Below are positions 1 through 8,689 of a stretch of 64,000 bases of DNA, one piece after another. The notes under the pieces were generated by a model. The model saw nothing but the letters and a program-made list of their open reading frames with translations, was not told where the DNA came from and did not search any database. Both the position numbers and the translations under genes were made by a program. Each line of letters starts with the position of its first letter. Position 1 is the stretch's first letter. Location of the stretch: the NCBI GenBank assembly GCA_001596155.1, contig CP014771.1, positions 2,542,001 to 2,606,000 on the forward strand, written 5' to 3'. This DNA comes from Hymenobacter psoromatis. GTDB lineage: Bacteria > Bacteroidota > Bacteroidia > Cytophagales > Hymenobacteraceae.

Positions 1-1
1 C

Positions 2-193
2 CACCTGTGGCGGCATTTGCGCACCTACCGCATCGAGCAGGCGCTGCCCGTGTACGCGCCCGGCCAGCCCATGCAGCAGCAATTGCGGCTGAGCGACACG
101 CTGTTTCGCTGCGGCGATTGGGTCAGCTACCCCTCGCTCAACGCCGCGCTGGGCACCGGCCGGCAGGTGGCGGAGATGCTCCTGGCACAGTAA
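2..193 (+). CDS. C-terminal end of an FAD-dependent amine oxidase-like protein (partial)
   Basis: Only the last 63 codons are inside the window, and they end in TAA at 191-193. The tail contains the segment TLFRCGDWVSYPSLNAAL followed by a GRQVAEML helix. That arrangement (Gly-Asp, then a PSLN-A-GR stretch) is the FAD-contacting C-terminal motif of the NAD(P)/FAD amine-oxidase and phytoene-desaturase superfamily. The substrate cannot be told from this fragment. The gene converges with the LysR gene, and a long palindrome fills the space between them. A competing reading frame at 7-201 is a shadow and lacks this motif. Confidence 0.6.
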   Translation, partial: HLWRHLRTYRIEQALPVYAPGQPMQQQLRLSDTLFRCGDWVSYPSLNAALGTGRQVAEMLLAQ

Positions 194-206
194 CACAGTA
201 GCGCAC

Positions 207-293
207 AGTAGCGCGAACTTTGTAGTTCGCGTCCCCGCGCCGTTAAAGCCATCTCAACGGCGCGGAGACGCGAACTACAAAGTTCGCGCTACT
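207..293. repeat. Long palindrome between convergent genes
   Basis: Two 38-bp arms (207-244 and 256-293) are complementary at 37 of 38 positions around an 11-nt loop. The element fills most of the gap between the stop codons of the amine oxidase and the LysR gene, so it can act as a bidirectional terminator. Its sequence differs from the other palindromes in the window. Confidence 0.85.
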
Positions 294-294
294 G

Positions 295-1185
295 CTACAC
301 CAGCGCCACCAGCGCTTGCAGCAGCGGTGCCGGCCGTTCGGCCAGGTAGGCCACGCATTGCGTGAGCAATACGTTTTCGCCGCCGGCCACGCGCAGCGGG
401 CGGGCTACTACCCCCGGCACCGCGCCCAGGTCGAAGAATGAGGGCACGAAAGCCACGCCCAGCCCCAGCCGCACGAGGTTGCTGAGCAGCTCCAGCGACG
501 AAACTTCCTGCACGATGGCCCCGCGCCGGCTGAAGCCGGCCTGCTGGCAGAGGTGCTCAATCTCGTCGTAAACCGGATGCAGCGAACGGCTGATTTCGAC
601 CCATTTTTCGTGGGCCAATGCTTCGAGGGGCACTTCGGGCAAGGCCGCCAGCGGGTGGGCGAGGGGTAGGGCCACGTGCAGGCCGCCCTGGCCGAAGGGC
701 CGGGCCGCCAGCTCGTCGTGCAGCAGCGGCAGCATGGTGAGGCCCAGCGCGATGCGGCCCGCCACCAGCGCCTCCTGCACCGCCCGAAACGTGGGCAGCT
801 CGTGGAGGTGAAACTGCACGTCGGGAAAGCTCTCGTTGAAGCGCTGCACGATGCCCACCAGGCGGTCGGGCCGCAGCAGCTGGTAGTAGCCCAGCTCCAC
901 GGTTTTTTGCTGGGAGCCCACACGGCGCACGTTTTCAATGGCCTGGCGGCTGAGGTGCAGCAGGCTTTGGGTCTCGGCTAAAAAGACAGTACCGGCTTCG
1001 GTGAGCACCACCCGGCGCTGGCGGGTGCGCTGCTGGTGGTCGAATAACTCAACGCCCAACTCGCTCTCCAGCAGCTGAATCTGCTGGCTGAGGGCGGGCT
1101 GCGACACGCACAGCTTAGTGGCGGCGCGGCCGTAGTGCAACTCGGCGGCTACCTCGGCGAAGTATCGAAGCTGACGCAATTCCAT
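295..1185 (-). CDS. LysR-family transcriptional regulator
   Basis: The 296-residue protein begins MELRQLRYFAEV, with an N-terminal winged helix-turn-helix (about residues 1-60, including AATKLCVSQPALSQQI) followed by a LysR substrate-binding domain, which is the normal length for the family. I chose the ATG at 1185 rather than the in-frame codon at 1200 because LysR proteins start at this MELRQLRYF segment. A -7-like box (GACCTTTG, 1191-1198) lies only 5 nt upstream of that ATG. The gene is divergent from hpd, and the gap holds a T-N11-A dyad, so it may control itself and the tyrosine-degradation genes. The inducer is unknown. Confidence 0.9.
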   Translation of the reverse strand: MELRQLRYFAEVAAELHYGRAATKLCVSQPALSQQIQLLESELGVELFDHQQRTRQRRVVLTEAGTVFLAETQSLLHLSRQAIENVRRVGSQQKTVELGYYQLLRPDRLVGIVQRFNESFPDVQFHLHELPTFRAVQEALVAGRIALGLTMLPLLHDELAARPFGQGGLHVALPLAHPLAALPEVPLEALAHEKWVEISRSLHPVYDEIEHLCQQAGFSRRGAIVQEVSSLELLSNLVRLGLGVAFVPSFFDLGAVPGVVARPLRVAGGENVLLTQCVAYLAERPAPLLQALVALV

Positions 1186-1199
1186 AGCGGCAAAGGTCA

Positions 1200-1214
1200 A
1201 TAAGAAATTCTTAT
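1200..1214. promoter_or_regulatory. Candidate LysR operator (T-N11-A dyad)
   Basis: ATAAGAAATTCTTAT is a 15-bp dyad around one central base. It contains the T-N11-A spacing (T1201, A1213) typical of LysR-type boxes and sits just upstream of the lysR -7-like box. A second dyad, ACTAACG-AG-CGTTAGT, lies at 1248-1263 near a possible hpd promoter box (TAGTATTG, 1260-1267). Assignment to this regulator is inference from position. Confidence 0.5.
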
Positions 1215-1320
1215 CGACGTCATAGGTAACCGATATTGGACAAGGCGACTAACGAGCGTTAGTATTGTAACACGAGCGGGGGGAGATGTCTAGCTGCGTA
1301 ATAGCAGTTACTACCCCTTA

Positions 1321-1361
1321 CGATGCGCGCGAGATGCCTCGGCAAGCTCGGCATGACGTTC
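1321..1361. repeat. Solo half of the class A intergenic repeat
   Basis: This stretch matches one arm of the palindromes at 2554-2674, 3960-4059, 42707-42807 and 53067-53237 (a GAGATGC-TCGGCAAGCTC-GCATGACGTTC type arm) but has no partner arm nearby. It lies in the lysR-hpd gap about 50 bp before the hpd start. Confidence 0.7.
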
Positions 1362-1407
1362 AACGCACTTCGTCACTCCTCATCCACCTAGCCCACCCTA
1401 CCCCCCT

Positions 1408-2538
1408 ATGGAACCCCTTATCGCCCAAGAGCTTAAGCAGCGCGCTGCTACCGACTTCCTACCCCTGCTCGGCACCGACCACCTCGAATTTTACGTGGGC
1501 AATGCCAAGCAGGCGGCCTATTACTACAAGGCGGCGTTCGGGTTCCAGACGGTGGCCTACGCCGGCCCCGAAACGGGCGTGCGCGGCCGCGCCAGCTACG
1601 TGGTGCAGCAGGGCAAAATCCGGCTGGTGCTCACGACTGCCATGCACTCCAACCACGTGATAAGTGAGCACGTGAAGCTGCACGGCGACGGCATTAAAAT
1701 CCTGGCCCTGTTGGTGGAAGACGCTTATGAGAGCTATAAAAAGACCATGAGCCGCGGCGCCCGCAGCTACCAGGAGCCGCGCACGCTGACCGATGAATTT
1801 GGGGAGGTGCGCACGGCTGGCATCTACACTTATGGCGAAACGGTGCACCTTTTCGTGGAGCGCAAAAACTACCACGGCGCGTTTTTGCCCGGCTACGTGG
1901 CCCAGCAATCGGCCTTTAGCCCTACCCCCGCCGGCCTGCTCTACGTGGACCATTGCGTGGGCAATGTGGGCTGGAACCGCATGAACGACACCGTGCGGTG
2001 GTACGAGCACGTGATGGGCTTCGCCAACATCCTGAGCTTTGATGATAAGCAGATTACGACCGAATATTCGGCCCTGATGAGCAAGGTGATGAGCAACGGC
2101 AACGGCTACGTGAAATTTCCCATCAACGAGCCGGCCGAGGGCAAGAAAAAGTCGCAGATTGAGGAATACCTCAACTTTTACGAGGGCGAGGGCGTGCAAC
2201 ACATCGCGGTGGCTACCGCCGATATTATCGGCACGGTGCGCGAGCTGCGTAGCCGCGGCGTGGAATTTCTCAACACCCCCGACAGCTACTACGACACGCT
2301 GCTGGCCCGCGTGGGTGCCATCGACGAGGACGTGGAAACCCTGCGCGCCCAGCGCGTGATGGTTGACCGCGACGAGGAAGGCTACCTGCTCCAGATTTTT
2401 ACCAAGCCGGTGGAGGACCGCCCCACGGTGTTCTTCGAAATCATTCAGCGCAAAGGGGCCAAGAGCTTCGGCGCGGGCAATTTCAAAGCGCTGTTTGAGA
2501 GCATCGAGCGCGAGCAGGATTTACGGGGGAATTTGTAG
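1408..2538 (+). CDS. hpd: 4-hydroxyphenylpyruvate dioxygenase
   Basis: This enzyme converts 4-hydroxyphenylpyruvate to homogentisate, the second step of tyrosine catabolism, using a non-haem iron and oxygen. The 376-residue protein has the two vicinal-oxygen-chelate halves of the family. The iron ligands appear as His182 (VDHCVG), His265 (GVQHIA) and Glu344 (FFEIIQR). The length is normal. The ATG follows a C-rich CCTACCCCCCT stretch with no Shine-Dalgarno site. Homogentisate 1,2-dioxygenase follows on the same strand after a palindromic repeat, so the two form a functional pair. Confidence 0.96.
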   Translation: MEPLIAQELKQRAATDFLPLLGTDHLEFYVGNAKQAAYYYKAAFGFQTVAYAGPETGVRGRASYVVQQGKIRLVLTTAMHSNHVISEHVKLHGDGIKILALLVEDAYESYKKTMSRGARSYQEPRTLTDEFGEVRTAGIYTYGETVHLFVERKNYHGAFLPGYVAQQSAFSPTPAGLLYVDHCVGNVGWNRMNDTVRWYEHVMGFANILSFDDKQITTEYSALMSKVMSNGNGYVKFPINEPAEGKKKSQIEEYLNFYEGEGVQHIAVATADIIGTVRELRSRGVEFLNTPDSYYDTLLARVGAIDEDVETLRAQRVMVDRDEEGYLLQIFTKPVEDRPTVFFEIIQRKGAKSFGAGNFKALFESIEREQDLRGNL

Positions 2539-2553
2539 ATTATTGGGGGAAAC

Positions 2554-2674
2554 AGAACGTCATGCTCATCTGGCGTCCGCTTGTCGAAGCATCTCACTTG
2601 CTACACTAACCCAATCGTTTAACGATGCGAGCGAGATGCTTCGACAAGCGGACGCCAGATGAGCATGACGTTCT
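2554..2674. repeat. Class A long palindrome, variant with extended arms
   Basis: Arms of 42 bp (2554-2595 and 2633-2674) pair perfectly. Compared with the copies at 42707 and 53102, both arms carry the same extra CATCTGGCGTCCGC-type segment in place of GAG, so a change present in one arm is mirrored in the other. The element lies between hpd and hmgA. Confidence 0.9.
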
Positions 2675-2724
2675 AAATTAACTTTCCGACCTCTCCCTAC
2701 CCCCCCCCCTTTCCCACCCACACT

Positions 2725-3933
2725 ATGCCCATTTACCACAAGCTTGGCCGGCTGCCGCACACGCGCCACACGGTGTTTGAGAAGCCCGGCGGCGGGCTGT
2801 ATTACGAGCAGCTGTTTGGCACCATCGGCTTCGAGGGCATGTCGTCGCTGATGTACCATTTGCGCCGGCCCACGACGGTGAAGGAGATTGTGGGCGAGAC
2901 GGATTTGACGCCCAAAATCGCGGTGGAGAAAAGCATTAAGGCGCGGCTGCTCAAGGGCTTTGAGGTGCCGCCGCAGGACGACTACCTGGCGGCCCGCACG
3001 CCGGTGCTGGTCAATGGCGACGTGCATATTTCACTGGCCGCGCCGCGCCAGTCGCTCACGCAGTATTTCTACAAAAATGCCGACGCCGATGAGCTGCTGT
3101 TCATCCATAAAGGGGGGGGTAGGCTGCGCACGCAGCTTGGCAACATCCGGTTTGAGCCGGGTGATTATTTGCTGATTCCGCGCGGCATTATCTACCAGAT
3201 TGAATTCGATTCGGAAGATAATCGGCTGTTTATTGTGGAGTCGTTTCACCCGCTGTACACGCCCAAGCGCTACCGTAACCACTTTGGCCAGCTGCTGGAG
3301 CACGCGCCGTATTCGGAGCGCGATTACAAGCTGCCCACCGAGCTGGAAACGCACGACGAGCTGGGCGATTTCACGGTTAAAATCAAGAAGCAGGGCATGT
3401 TGCACGAGCTGGTGTACCCGAGCCACCCGTTTGACGTGGTGGGTTGGGACGGGTATAATTATCCCTACGGGATGAATATCCGCGATTTTCAGCCCATTAC
3501 GGGCAAGGTTCACCAGCCGCCGCCCGTGCATCAGCAGTTTGAGACGAAGGCGTTTGTGGTGTGCTCGTTCGTGCCGCGGCTGTTCGATTATCACCCGCGG
3601 GCCATTCCGGCACCCTACCACCACTCCAACATCGACTCAGATGAGCTGCTGTATTATGTGGATGGCAATTTTATGTCGCGCAACAACATCGCGGCGGGTC
3701 ACCTCACGCTGCACCCCGGCGGCATTCCGCACGGCCCCGCGCCGGGCGCTTACGAGCGCAGCATCGGCAAAACCGGCACCGACGAGTGGGCCGTAATGAT
3801 TGACACTTTCCGGCCGCTCATGCTGACCGAAGCGGCGCTGAAACTCGATGATGGCGTGTATTATAAGTCGTGGCTGGAACCCGCCAGCCCCGCCGCCGCC
3901 ACCGACGACCAGCGCCTCGAACGGCCCGAATAA
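2725..3933 (+). CDS. hmgA: Homogentisate 1,2-dioxygenase
   Basis: This enzyme opens the homogentisate ring to maleylacetoacetate, directly after Hpd. The 402-residue protein has the bicupin form of the family. The segment YHHSNIDSDELLYY and the later GGIPHGP place candidate iron ligands at His299/His300, Glu307 and His336. The maleylacetoacetate isomerase and fumarylacetoacetase are not in the window. The 5' flank has a poly-C CCTACCCCCCCCCC run before the ATG. In the gene, codons for Gly-Gly-Gly-Arg at 3112-3123 carry the GGGGGTAGG word with a rare AGG. Confidence 0.95.
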   Translation: MPIYHKLGRLPHTRHTVFEKPGGGLYYEQLFGTIGFEGMSSLMYHLRRPTTVKEIVGETDLTPKIAVEKSIKARLLKGFEVPPQDDYLAARTPVLVNGDVHISLAAPRQSLTQYFYKNADADELLFIHKGGGRLRTQLGNIRFEPGDYLLIPRGIIYQIEFDSEDNRLFIVESFHPLYTPKRYRNHFGQLLEHAPYSERDYKLPTELETHDELGDFTVKIKKQGMLHELVYPSHPFDVVGWDGYNYPYGMNIRDFQPITGKVHQPPPVHQQFETKAFVVCSFVPRLFDYHPRAIPAPYHHSNIDSDELLYYVDGNFMSRNNIAAGHLTLHPGGIPHGPAPGAYERSIGKTGTDEWAVMIDTFRPLMLTEAALKLDDGVYYKSWLEPASPAAATDDQRLERPE

Positions 3934-3959
3934 TCATTGTTCAGAGTAGTTTATAAAAA

Positions 3960-4059
3960 AGAACGTCATTCCGAGCTTGCCGAGGAATCTCGCTCGCATC
4001 GTTGAACGCCCCGCGAACGATGCGAGCGAGATTCCTCGGCAAGCTCGGAATGACGTTCT
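3960..4059. repeat. Class A long palindrome
   Basis: Arms of 44 bp (3960-4003 and 4016-4059) pair completely around a 12-nt loop. Private changes relative to the other class A copies (CATTCCGAG and GAGGAATCTC) appear in both arms. It separates hmgA from the dehydrogenase gene. Confidence 0.9.
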
Positions 4060-4091
4060 GTTAATTTCCTGATTAGCCAACAAGCTTAAAA

Positions 4092-5321
4092 ATGCAAGAC
4101 CTCCTCGCTCAATTTGAGCAAAAACGCCCCGAAATCGTGTTTGAATGGCAGGACCCCGAAACCGAAGCCGAAGGCTGGGTGGTGATAAACTCGCTGCGCG
4201 GCGGCGCGGCCGGCGGCGGCACCCGGATGCGCAAAGGGCTGGACAAGCGCGAGGTCGAGAGCCTGGCCAAGACGATGGAAATCAAGTTTACCGTCTCCGG
4301 CCCGGCCATTGGCGGGGCCAAGTCGGGCATCAACTTCGACCCGCAGGACCCCCGCAAGCGCGGCGTGCTGGAGCGCTGGTACAAGGCCGTAATTCCTTTG
4401 CTGAAAGCTTATTACGGCACCGGCGGCGACCTCAACGTGGACGAGATTCACGAGGTAATTCCGCTCACCGAGGACTACGGCCTTTGGCACCCGCAGGAGG
4501 GGGTAGTGAATGGCCACTACCGCGCCACCGAGCCCCAGAAAATCCAGAAGCTCGGCCAGCTGCGTCAGGGCGTCGTTAAGGTACTTGAAGACAGCGCCTT
4601 CACCCCCAGCCTGGCCCGCAAATACACCGTGGCCGACCTCATCACCGGCTACGGCGTGGCCGAGGCGGTGCGCCACTTCTACGCTTTGTGGGGGGGTAGG
4701 GAGGTCGCCGGCAAGCGCGTCCTCATTCAGGGCTGGGGCAACGTGGGCGCGGCGGCGGCCTACTATTTAGCCAGCCAGGGCGCGCGCATCGTGGGCATTA
4801 TTGACCGGGCGGGCGGCCTGCTGCGGCCCGCAGGGCTGCCGCTGGACGAGGTGCGGGCGCTGTTTCTGGGCCGCGCTGGCAACGCGTTGGCCGCGCCCGA
4901 TTTGCTGTCGTTTGAAGAAATCAATCAGCGCATCTGGTCGGCCGGGGCCGAGATTTTCGTGCCCGCCGCCGCCTCGCGGCTCGTGACGCGGGCGCAGGTG
5001 GAGGCGCTGGTGGCGAGTGGCTTAGAAGTTATTTCGTGCGGGGCCAACGTGCCGTTTGCCGACCCGGCCATTTTTTTCGGCCCCACCGGCGAGTGGGCCG
5101 ACGCGCACTGCGCCGTCATCCCCGATTTCATCGCCAACTGCGGCATGGCCCGCGTCTTCGCCTACCTCATGGAGACGGGCGCGGAAATCACCGACCAGGC
5201 CATTTTTCAGGACACTTCGCGGGTGATTGAGGCCGCCCTGGCCCGCACCCGCCAGCAGAGCGCCGACGCCACGGGCATCGCCCAGCGCTCGTTTGAAATG
5301 GCGCTGCGGCAGCTGGTGTAG
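4092..5321 (+). CDS. Glu/Leu/Phe/Val-type amino-acid dehydrogenase
   Basis: The 409-residue protein belongs to the ELFV dehydrogenases, which oxidatively deaminate an amino acid with NAD(P). The N-terminal catalytic domain shows the conserved lysines in MEIKFT (Lys65) and GGAKSG (Lys77). The C-terminal nucleotide-binding domain shows GWGNVG at about 214-219. Substrate specificity cannot be read reliably. The position next to hpd and hmgA makes a role in amino-acid breakdown plausible, but it could equally be a glutamate dehydrogenase. It carries an in-frame GGG-GGT-AGG word (Trp-Gly-Gly-Arg-Glu, about residues 200-204). Confidence 0.9.
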   Translation: MQDLLAQFEQKRPEIVFEWQDPETEAEGWVVINSLRGGAAGGGTRMRKGLDKREVESLAKTMEIKFTVSGPAIGGAKSGINFDPQDPRKRGVLERWYKAVIPLLKAYYGTGGDLNVDEIHEVIPLTEDYGLWHPQEGVVNGHYRATEPQKIQKLGQLRQGVVKVLEDSAFTPSLARKYTVADLITGYGVAEAVRHFYALWGGREVAGKRVLIQGWGNVGAAAAYYLASQGARIVGIIDRAGGLLRPAGLPLDEVRALFLGRAGNALAAPDLLSFEEINQRIWSAGAEIFVPAAASRLVTRAQVEALVASGLEVISCGANVPFADPAIFFGPTGEWADAHCAVIPDFIANCGMARVFAYLMETGAEITDQAIFQDTSRVIEAALARTRQQSADATGIAQRSFEMALRQLV

Positions 5322-5375
5322 CGCGGTGGTGGGCGGGCCGGCCGGCTCCGGCGGGTGCCGCGCGGGCAGCTTTTG

Positions 5376-5516
5376 CTACTTCGGAAGTAGAAAAATGTAC
5401 CTCCGAAGTACCTGTTGCTACCTCCGAGGTACCTGTTGCTACTTCCGAAGTAGAAAAATGTACCTCCGAAGTACCTGTTGCTACCTCCGAAATACCTATT
5501 GCTACCTCCGAGGTAG
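5376..5516. repeat. Seven 13-15 bp dyads repeated every 21 bp
   Basis: Seven short dyads of the type TACCTCCGAGGTA or CTACTTCCGAAGTAG occupy 5376-5390, 5398-5410, 5419-5431, 5439-5453, 5461-5473, 5482-5494 and 5502-5516. Their centres (5383, 5404, 5425, 5446, 5467, 5488, 5509) are exactly 21 bp apart each time, about two helical turns, so all face the same side of the DNA. Spacers are AAAAATG or CCTGTTG, giving a higher-order 63-bp period (three units). The array ends 28 bp before a -7-type box and 57 bp before the start of the HipA-like kinase. It could be a multi-site operator, a structural scaffold, or an expanded satellite. Confidence 0.9.
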
Positions 5517-5544
5517 CAACAGGTAGCTGGCCGGTGCCCCCGCG

Positions 5545-5552
5545 TACTTTTG
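5545..5552 (+). promoter_or_regulatory. Promoter -7 box for the HipA-like kinase gene
   Basis: TACTTTTG matches the Bacteroidota -7 consensus TAnnTTTG exactly. It lies 21 bp before the ATG at 5574 and just downstream of the seven-dyad array. No clear -33 TTG was identified. Confidence 0.6.
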
Positions 5553-5573
5553 CCCTACCCGTTGCCCCCGCCT

Positions 5574-6362
5574 ATGCTCCTCCCTACCCCCCCGCGCACC
5601 GTCGAAGTCACGCGCTATATCACGCCGCTGCGCGAGGGCGGCTCGCTGCCCGCCCTGGTTGAGGCCGACGACGGGTTTCTGTACGTGCTCAAGTTTCGGG
5701 GCGCGGGCCAGGGCATTAAGGTGCTGATTGCGGAACTGCTGGTGGGCGAGCTGGCCCGCGCGCTGGGCCTGCGCGTGCCCGAGCTGGTGTTTGCCGAACT
5801 GAGCGAAGCCTTCGGCCGCACCGAGCCCGACGAGGAAATCCAGGACCTGCTGCGCGCCAGCACCGGCCAGAATCTGGCGCTGCATTTCCTGTCCGGGGCC
5901 AGCACCTTCGACCCGCTCGTGACCACCGTGGACGCGCCAACGGCCTCGCTCATCGTGTGGCTCGATTGCCTCACGCTGAACGTGGACCGCACCGCCCGCA
6001 ACACCAACCTGCTGCTCTGGCACCAGGAATTGTGGCTGATTGACCACGGCGCGGCGCTCTACGTGCATCACACCGGGCCGCAGTGGGTGGGGTCGGCCAC
6101 CCGGCCGTTTCCGTCGGTGAAAGACCACGTGCTGCTGCCCCAGGCCACCGCCCTCGCGGCGGCCGATGCTACGGGCCGCGCTCGCCTCACGCCCGCCGTT
6201 TTGGCCGCCATCATCGCCCTCGTGCCCGATGAATGGCTGCAAGAGCCCGACCGCACGCCCGACGAGCAGCGCGCTCAGTACCAGCAGTTTCTGGAAGCGC
6301 GCCTGGGCGTTTCCGCCACGTTTACCCACGAAGCCGACCATGCCCGCCAAGCACTTGTTTGA
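5574..6362 (+). CDS. HipA-family kinase-like protein
   Basis: The 262-residue protein has the catalytic core of HipA-type kinases without the usual N-terminal HipA subdomain. Lys40 (YVLKF) with a Glu-bearing helix (AELLVGELA) fits the ATP-anchoring pair. NVDRTARNTN supplies Asp138 and Asn143, and LIDHG supplies Asp157, matching the catalytic D, metal-binding N and the D of the DxG-like motif. I chose the ATG at 5574, which lies inside CCTATGCTCC downstream of a -7 box. The last 23 bases overlap the DUF3037 gene, so the two are translationally coupled. HipA itself phosphorylates glutamyl-tRNA synthetase in toxin-antitoxin modules; whether this short form does anything similar is unknown. Confidence 0.75.
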   Translation: MLLPTPPRTVEVTRYITPLREGGSLPALVEADDGFLYVLKFRGAGQGIKVLIAELLVGELARALGLRVPELVFAELSEAFGRTEPDEEIQDLLRASTGQNLALHFLSGASTFDPLVTTVDAPTASLIVWLDCLTLNVDRTARNTNLLLWHQELWLIDHGAALYVHHTGPQWVGSATRPFPSVKDHVLLPQATALAAADATGRARLTPAVLAAIIALVPDEWLQEPDRTPDEQRAQYQQFLEARLGVSATFTHEADHARQALV

Positions 6363-6726
6363 GTACGCCGTGCTGCGCGTGGTGCCCCGCGTGGAGCGCG
6401 AAGAGTTCGTGAATGTGGGCGTTATCCTCTTCTGCTCGGCCCAGGGCTTTCTGCAAGCCACCTGCGAGCTCGACGAGGCGCGCCTGCAAGCCTTCGCCGG
6501 CGCGCACCTCGACCTGGCCGACGTGCGGGCGCGGCTGCGCGCCTTCGAGCGCATTTGCGGGGGTAGGGCCACCGGCGGGCCGATTGGACAGCTGGCCATT
6601 GCCTCGCGCTTTCGCTGGCTCACGGCCCAGCGCAGCACCATTATCCAGACCTCGTCCGTGCATCCCGGCCTCTGCGCCGATGCCGCCGCCACGCTGGCCC
6701 GGCTGCACGCGCAGCTGGTGGGGTAG
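6340..6726 (+). CDS. DUF3037-family protein, partner of the HipA-like kinase
   Basis: The 128-residue protein begins MPAKHLFEYAVLRVVPRVEREEFVNVGVILF, the conserved opening of DUF3037. No function is established for the family. The ATG at 6340 lies inside the end of the kinase gene (23-bp overlap in another frame), so the two genes are almost certainly one operon. I recall DUF3037 genes lying next to HipA-like kinases in other bacteria, so it may be an antitoxin, a substrate or an accessory factor. No DNA-binding motif is visible. An in-frame GGG-GGT-AGG word occurs near residue 73. Confidence 0.8.
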   Translation: MPAKHLFEYAVLRVVPRVEREEFVNVGVILFCSAQGFLQATCELDEARLQAFAGAHLDLADVRARLRAFERICGGRATGGPIGQLAIASRFRWLTAQRSTIIQTSSVHPGLCADAAATLARLHAQLVG

Positions 6727-6927
6727 GCGCTGCCTGAGCCGTTGAATGCCAGGAGCGCGGGGTTGCCGGCGGCGCGCGGAGGGGAATGCGGAGGGGGCAA
6801 GTGGCTAAAAATACGTGTTTATCCCAAGGTAAATTAGTGGATTTTCATGATTTCTTCCTTGTTTGGTAAGGGCTTGCCGTGCGAAATTTGTAGTAGTTAT
6901 TGGTCCTGCCTTCATTCAGTGAATCTT

Positions 6928-7143
6928 ATGAACTACGACCCCAAATTTGGCCCAGACGCGCAGACGCCCGCGCAGCGCGCCTACGTGTTGCAGCAGCTGC
7001 AAAGCGTCAATCCTTCTCTCAAAACCAAAGCCACCGCCTACGCCCAGGAGCTGTATAGTCGCTACATAGCTGGCGAGCTGAGCTGGCTGCGCGTGCGCGA
7101 ATTGCTCGACCTGGCTGGCGGCCGCACCCCCCGAGCTTATTAG
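6928..7143 (+). CDS. Small uncharacterised protein (71 aa)
   Basis: I chose the ATG at 6928, which gives MNYDPKFGPDAQTPAQRAYV. An upstream in-frame ATG at 6847 would add a Cys-containing leader of atypical composition, and a -7-like GAAATTTG sits between the two. The protein is hydrophilic and predicted mostly helical, with no signal peptide or known motif. It converges closely on the ABC ATPase gene (8-bp gap, no hairpin), so the 3' ends may overlap in transcripts. The 6727-6927 gap holds nothing else that I can see. Confidence 0.55.
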   Translation: MNYDPKFGPDAQTPAQRAYVLQQLQSVNPSLKTKATAYAQELYSRYIAGELSWLRVRELLDLAGGRTPRAY

Positions 7144-7151
7144 CCCCGCCC

Positions 7152-8135
<984 letters not shown>

Positions 8136-8303
8136 AGGGCACCAAAGGCGGGGGTAGGGCCGCAAAGATGGCCGCTTCTGACCATTCGGGCGCGCCCGTT
8201 TTTATAGGAGCGGGCCACTGCGGCGGCTGCCGCGCGGTTTAGTGAGGGACGCTCACAATTGCTGCCGTACTGAAAAACCGTTTCCTATAGAACTTACATA
8301 AAT

Positions 8304-8412
8304 CGTTTGTCCTTGCGCGCAAAGCGAAGCAATCGCACCGGAACGAAACCCACGCCAGTCGTTCGTCCATCGTTCTGGTGCGATTGCTTCGCTTTGCGCG
8401 CAAGGACAAACG
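8304..8412. repeat. Class B long palindrome
   Basis: Near-perfect arms of about 43 bp (from 8304 and ending at 8412) begin CGTTTGTCCTTGCGCGCAAAGC. The outer core (TTGTCCTTGCG) is shared with the palindrome at 61640-61755. The only open frame across it (8239-8457, minus) is a product of the repeat. Apart from this palindrome and the next one, the 8136-8689 gap shows no gene. Confidence 0.85.
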
Positions 8413-8624
8413 TCTTTTACGCAAACCCTCAAAGCTATTTAGTATTTCATTACGCAATGGCTCATATTTAGTACCTGGCAGTAATCAAGTCATTGGGGTG
8501 AGCGCCTACCCCCTCTGCCAGCGCCAGGCCGCGCCAATCAGGTAAACCCATCGTTTAGCTATTAGTGCTAATTCGGCATATCACTGCCGCAGCACCGCAA
8601 CCGAAATCAGGAATAATGCCCAGG

Positions 8625-8684
8625 CTTTCACGCACAACAAGGCCCATTCATTGAATAATGAATGGGCCTTGTTGTGCGTGAAAG
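8625..8684. terminator. 28-bp stem hairpin after the small minus-strand gene
   Basis: Arms 8625-8652 and 8657-8684 pair perfectly around a 4-nt loop, immediately beyond the stop codon of the minus-strand gene ending at 8690. There is no clear U-tract, so termination rather than another hairpin role is inferred from position. Confidence 0.65.
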
Positions 8685-8689
8685 TCCGG

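Noticed and set aside
5376..5516. CRISPR array
   Set aside because: Units are 21 bp with near-identical 7-bp spacers and internal dyads; there are no unique 25-40 nt spacers and no cas genes.
5227..5526. Protein made of YLRSTCC-like heptapeptide repeats
   Set aside because: The frame is open only because the array period (21 bp) is a multiple of three; the first half is a shadow of the dehydrogenase gene.
8239..8457. 72-residue protein across the class B palindrome
   Set aside because: Nearly all of it is encoded by the repeat arms (LRAKRSNRTRTM type peptide), which are found as non-coding elements elsewhere.
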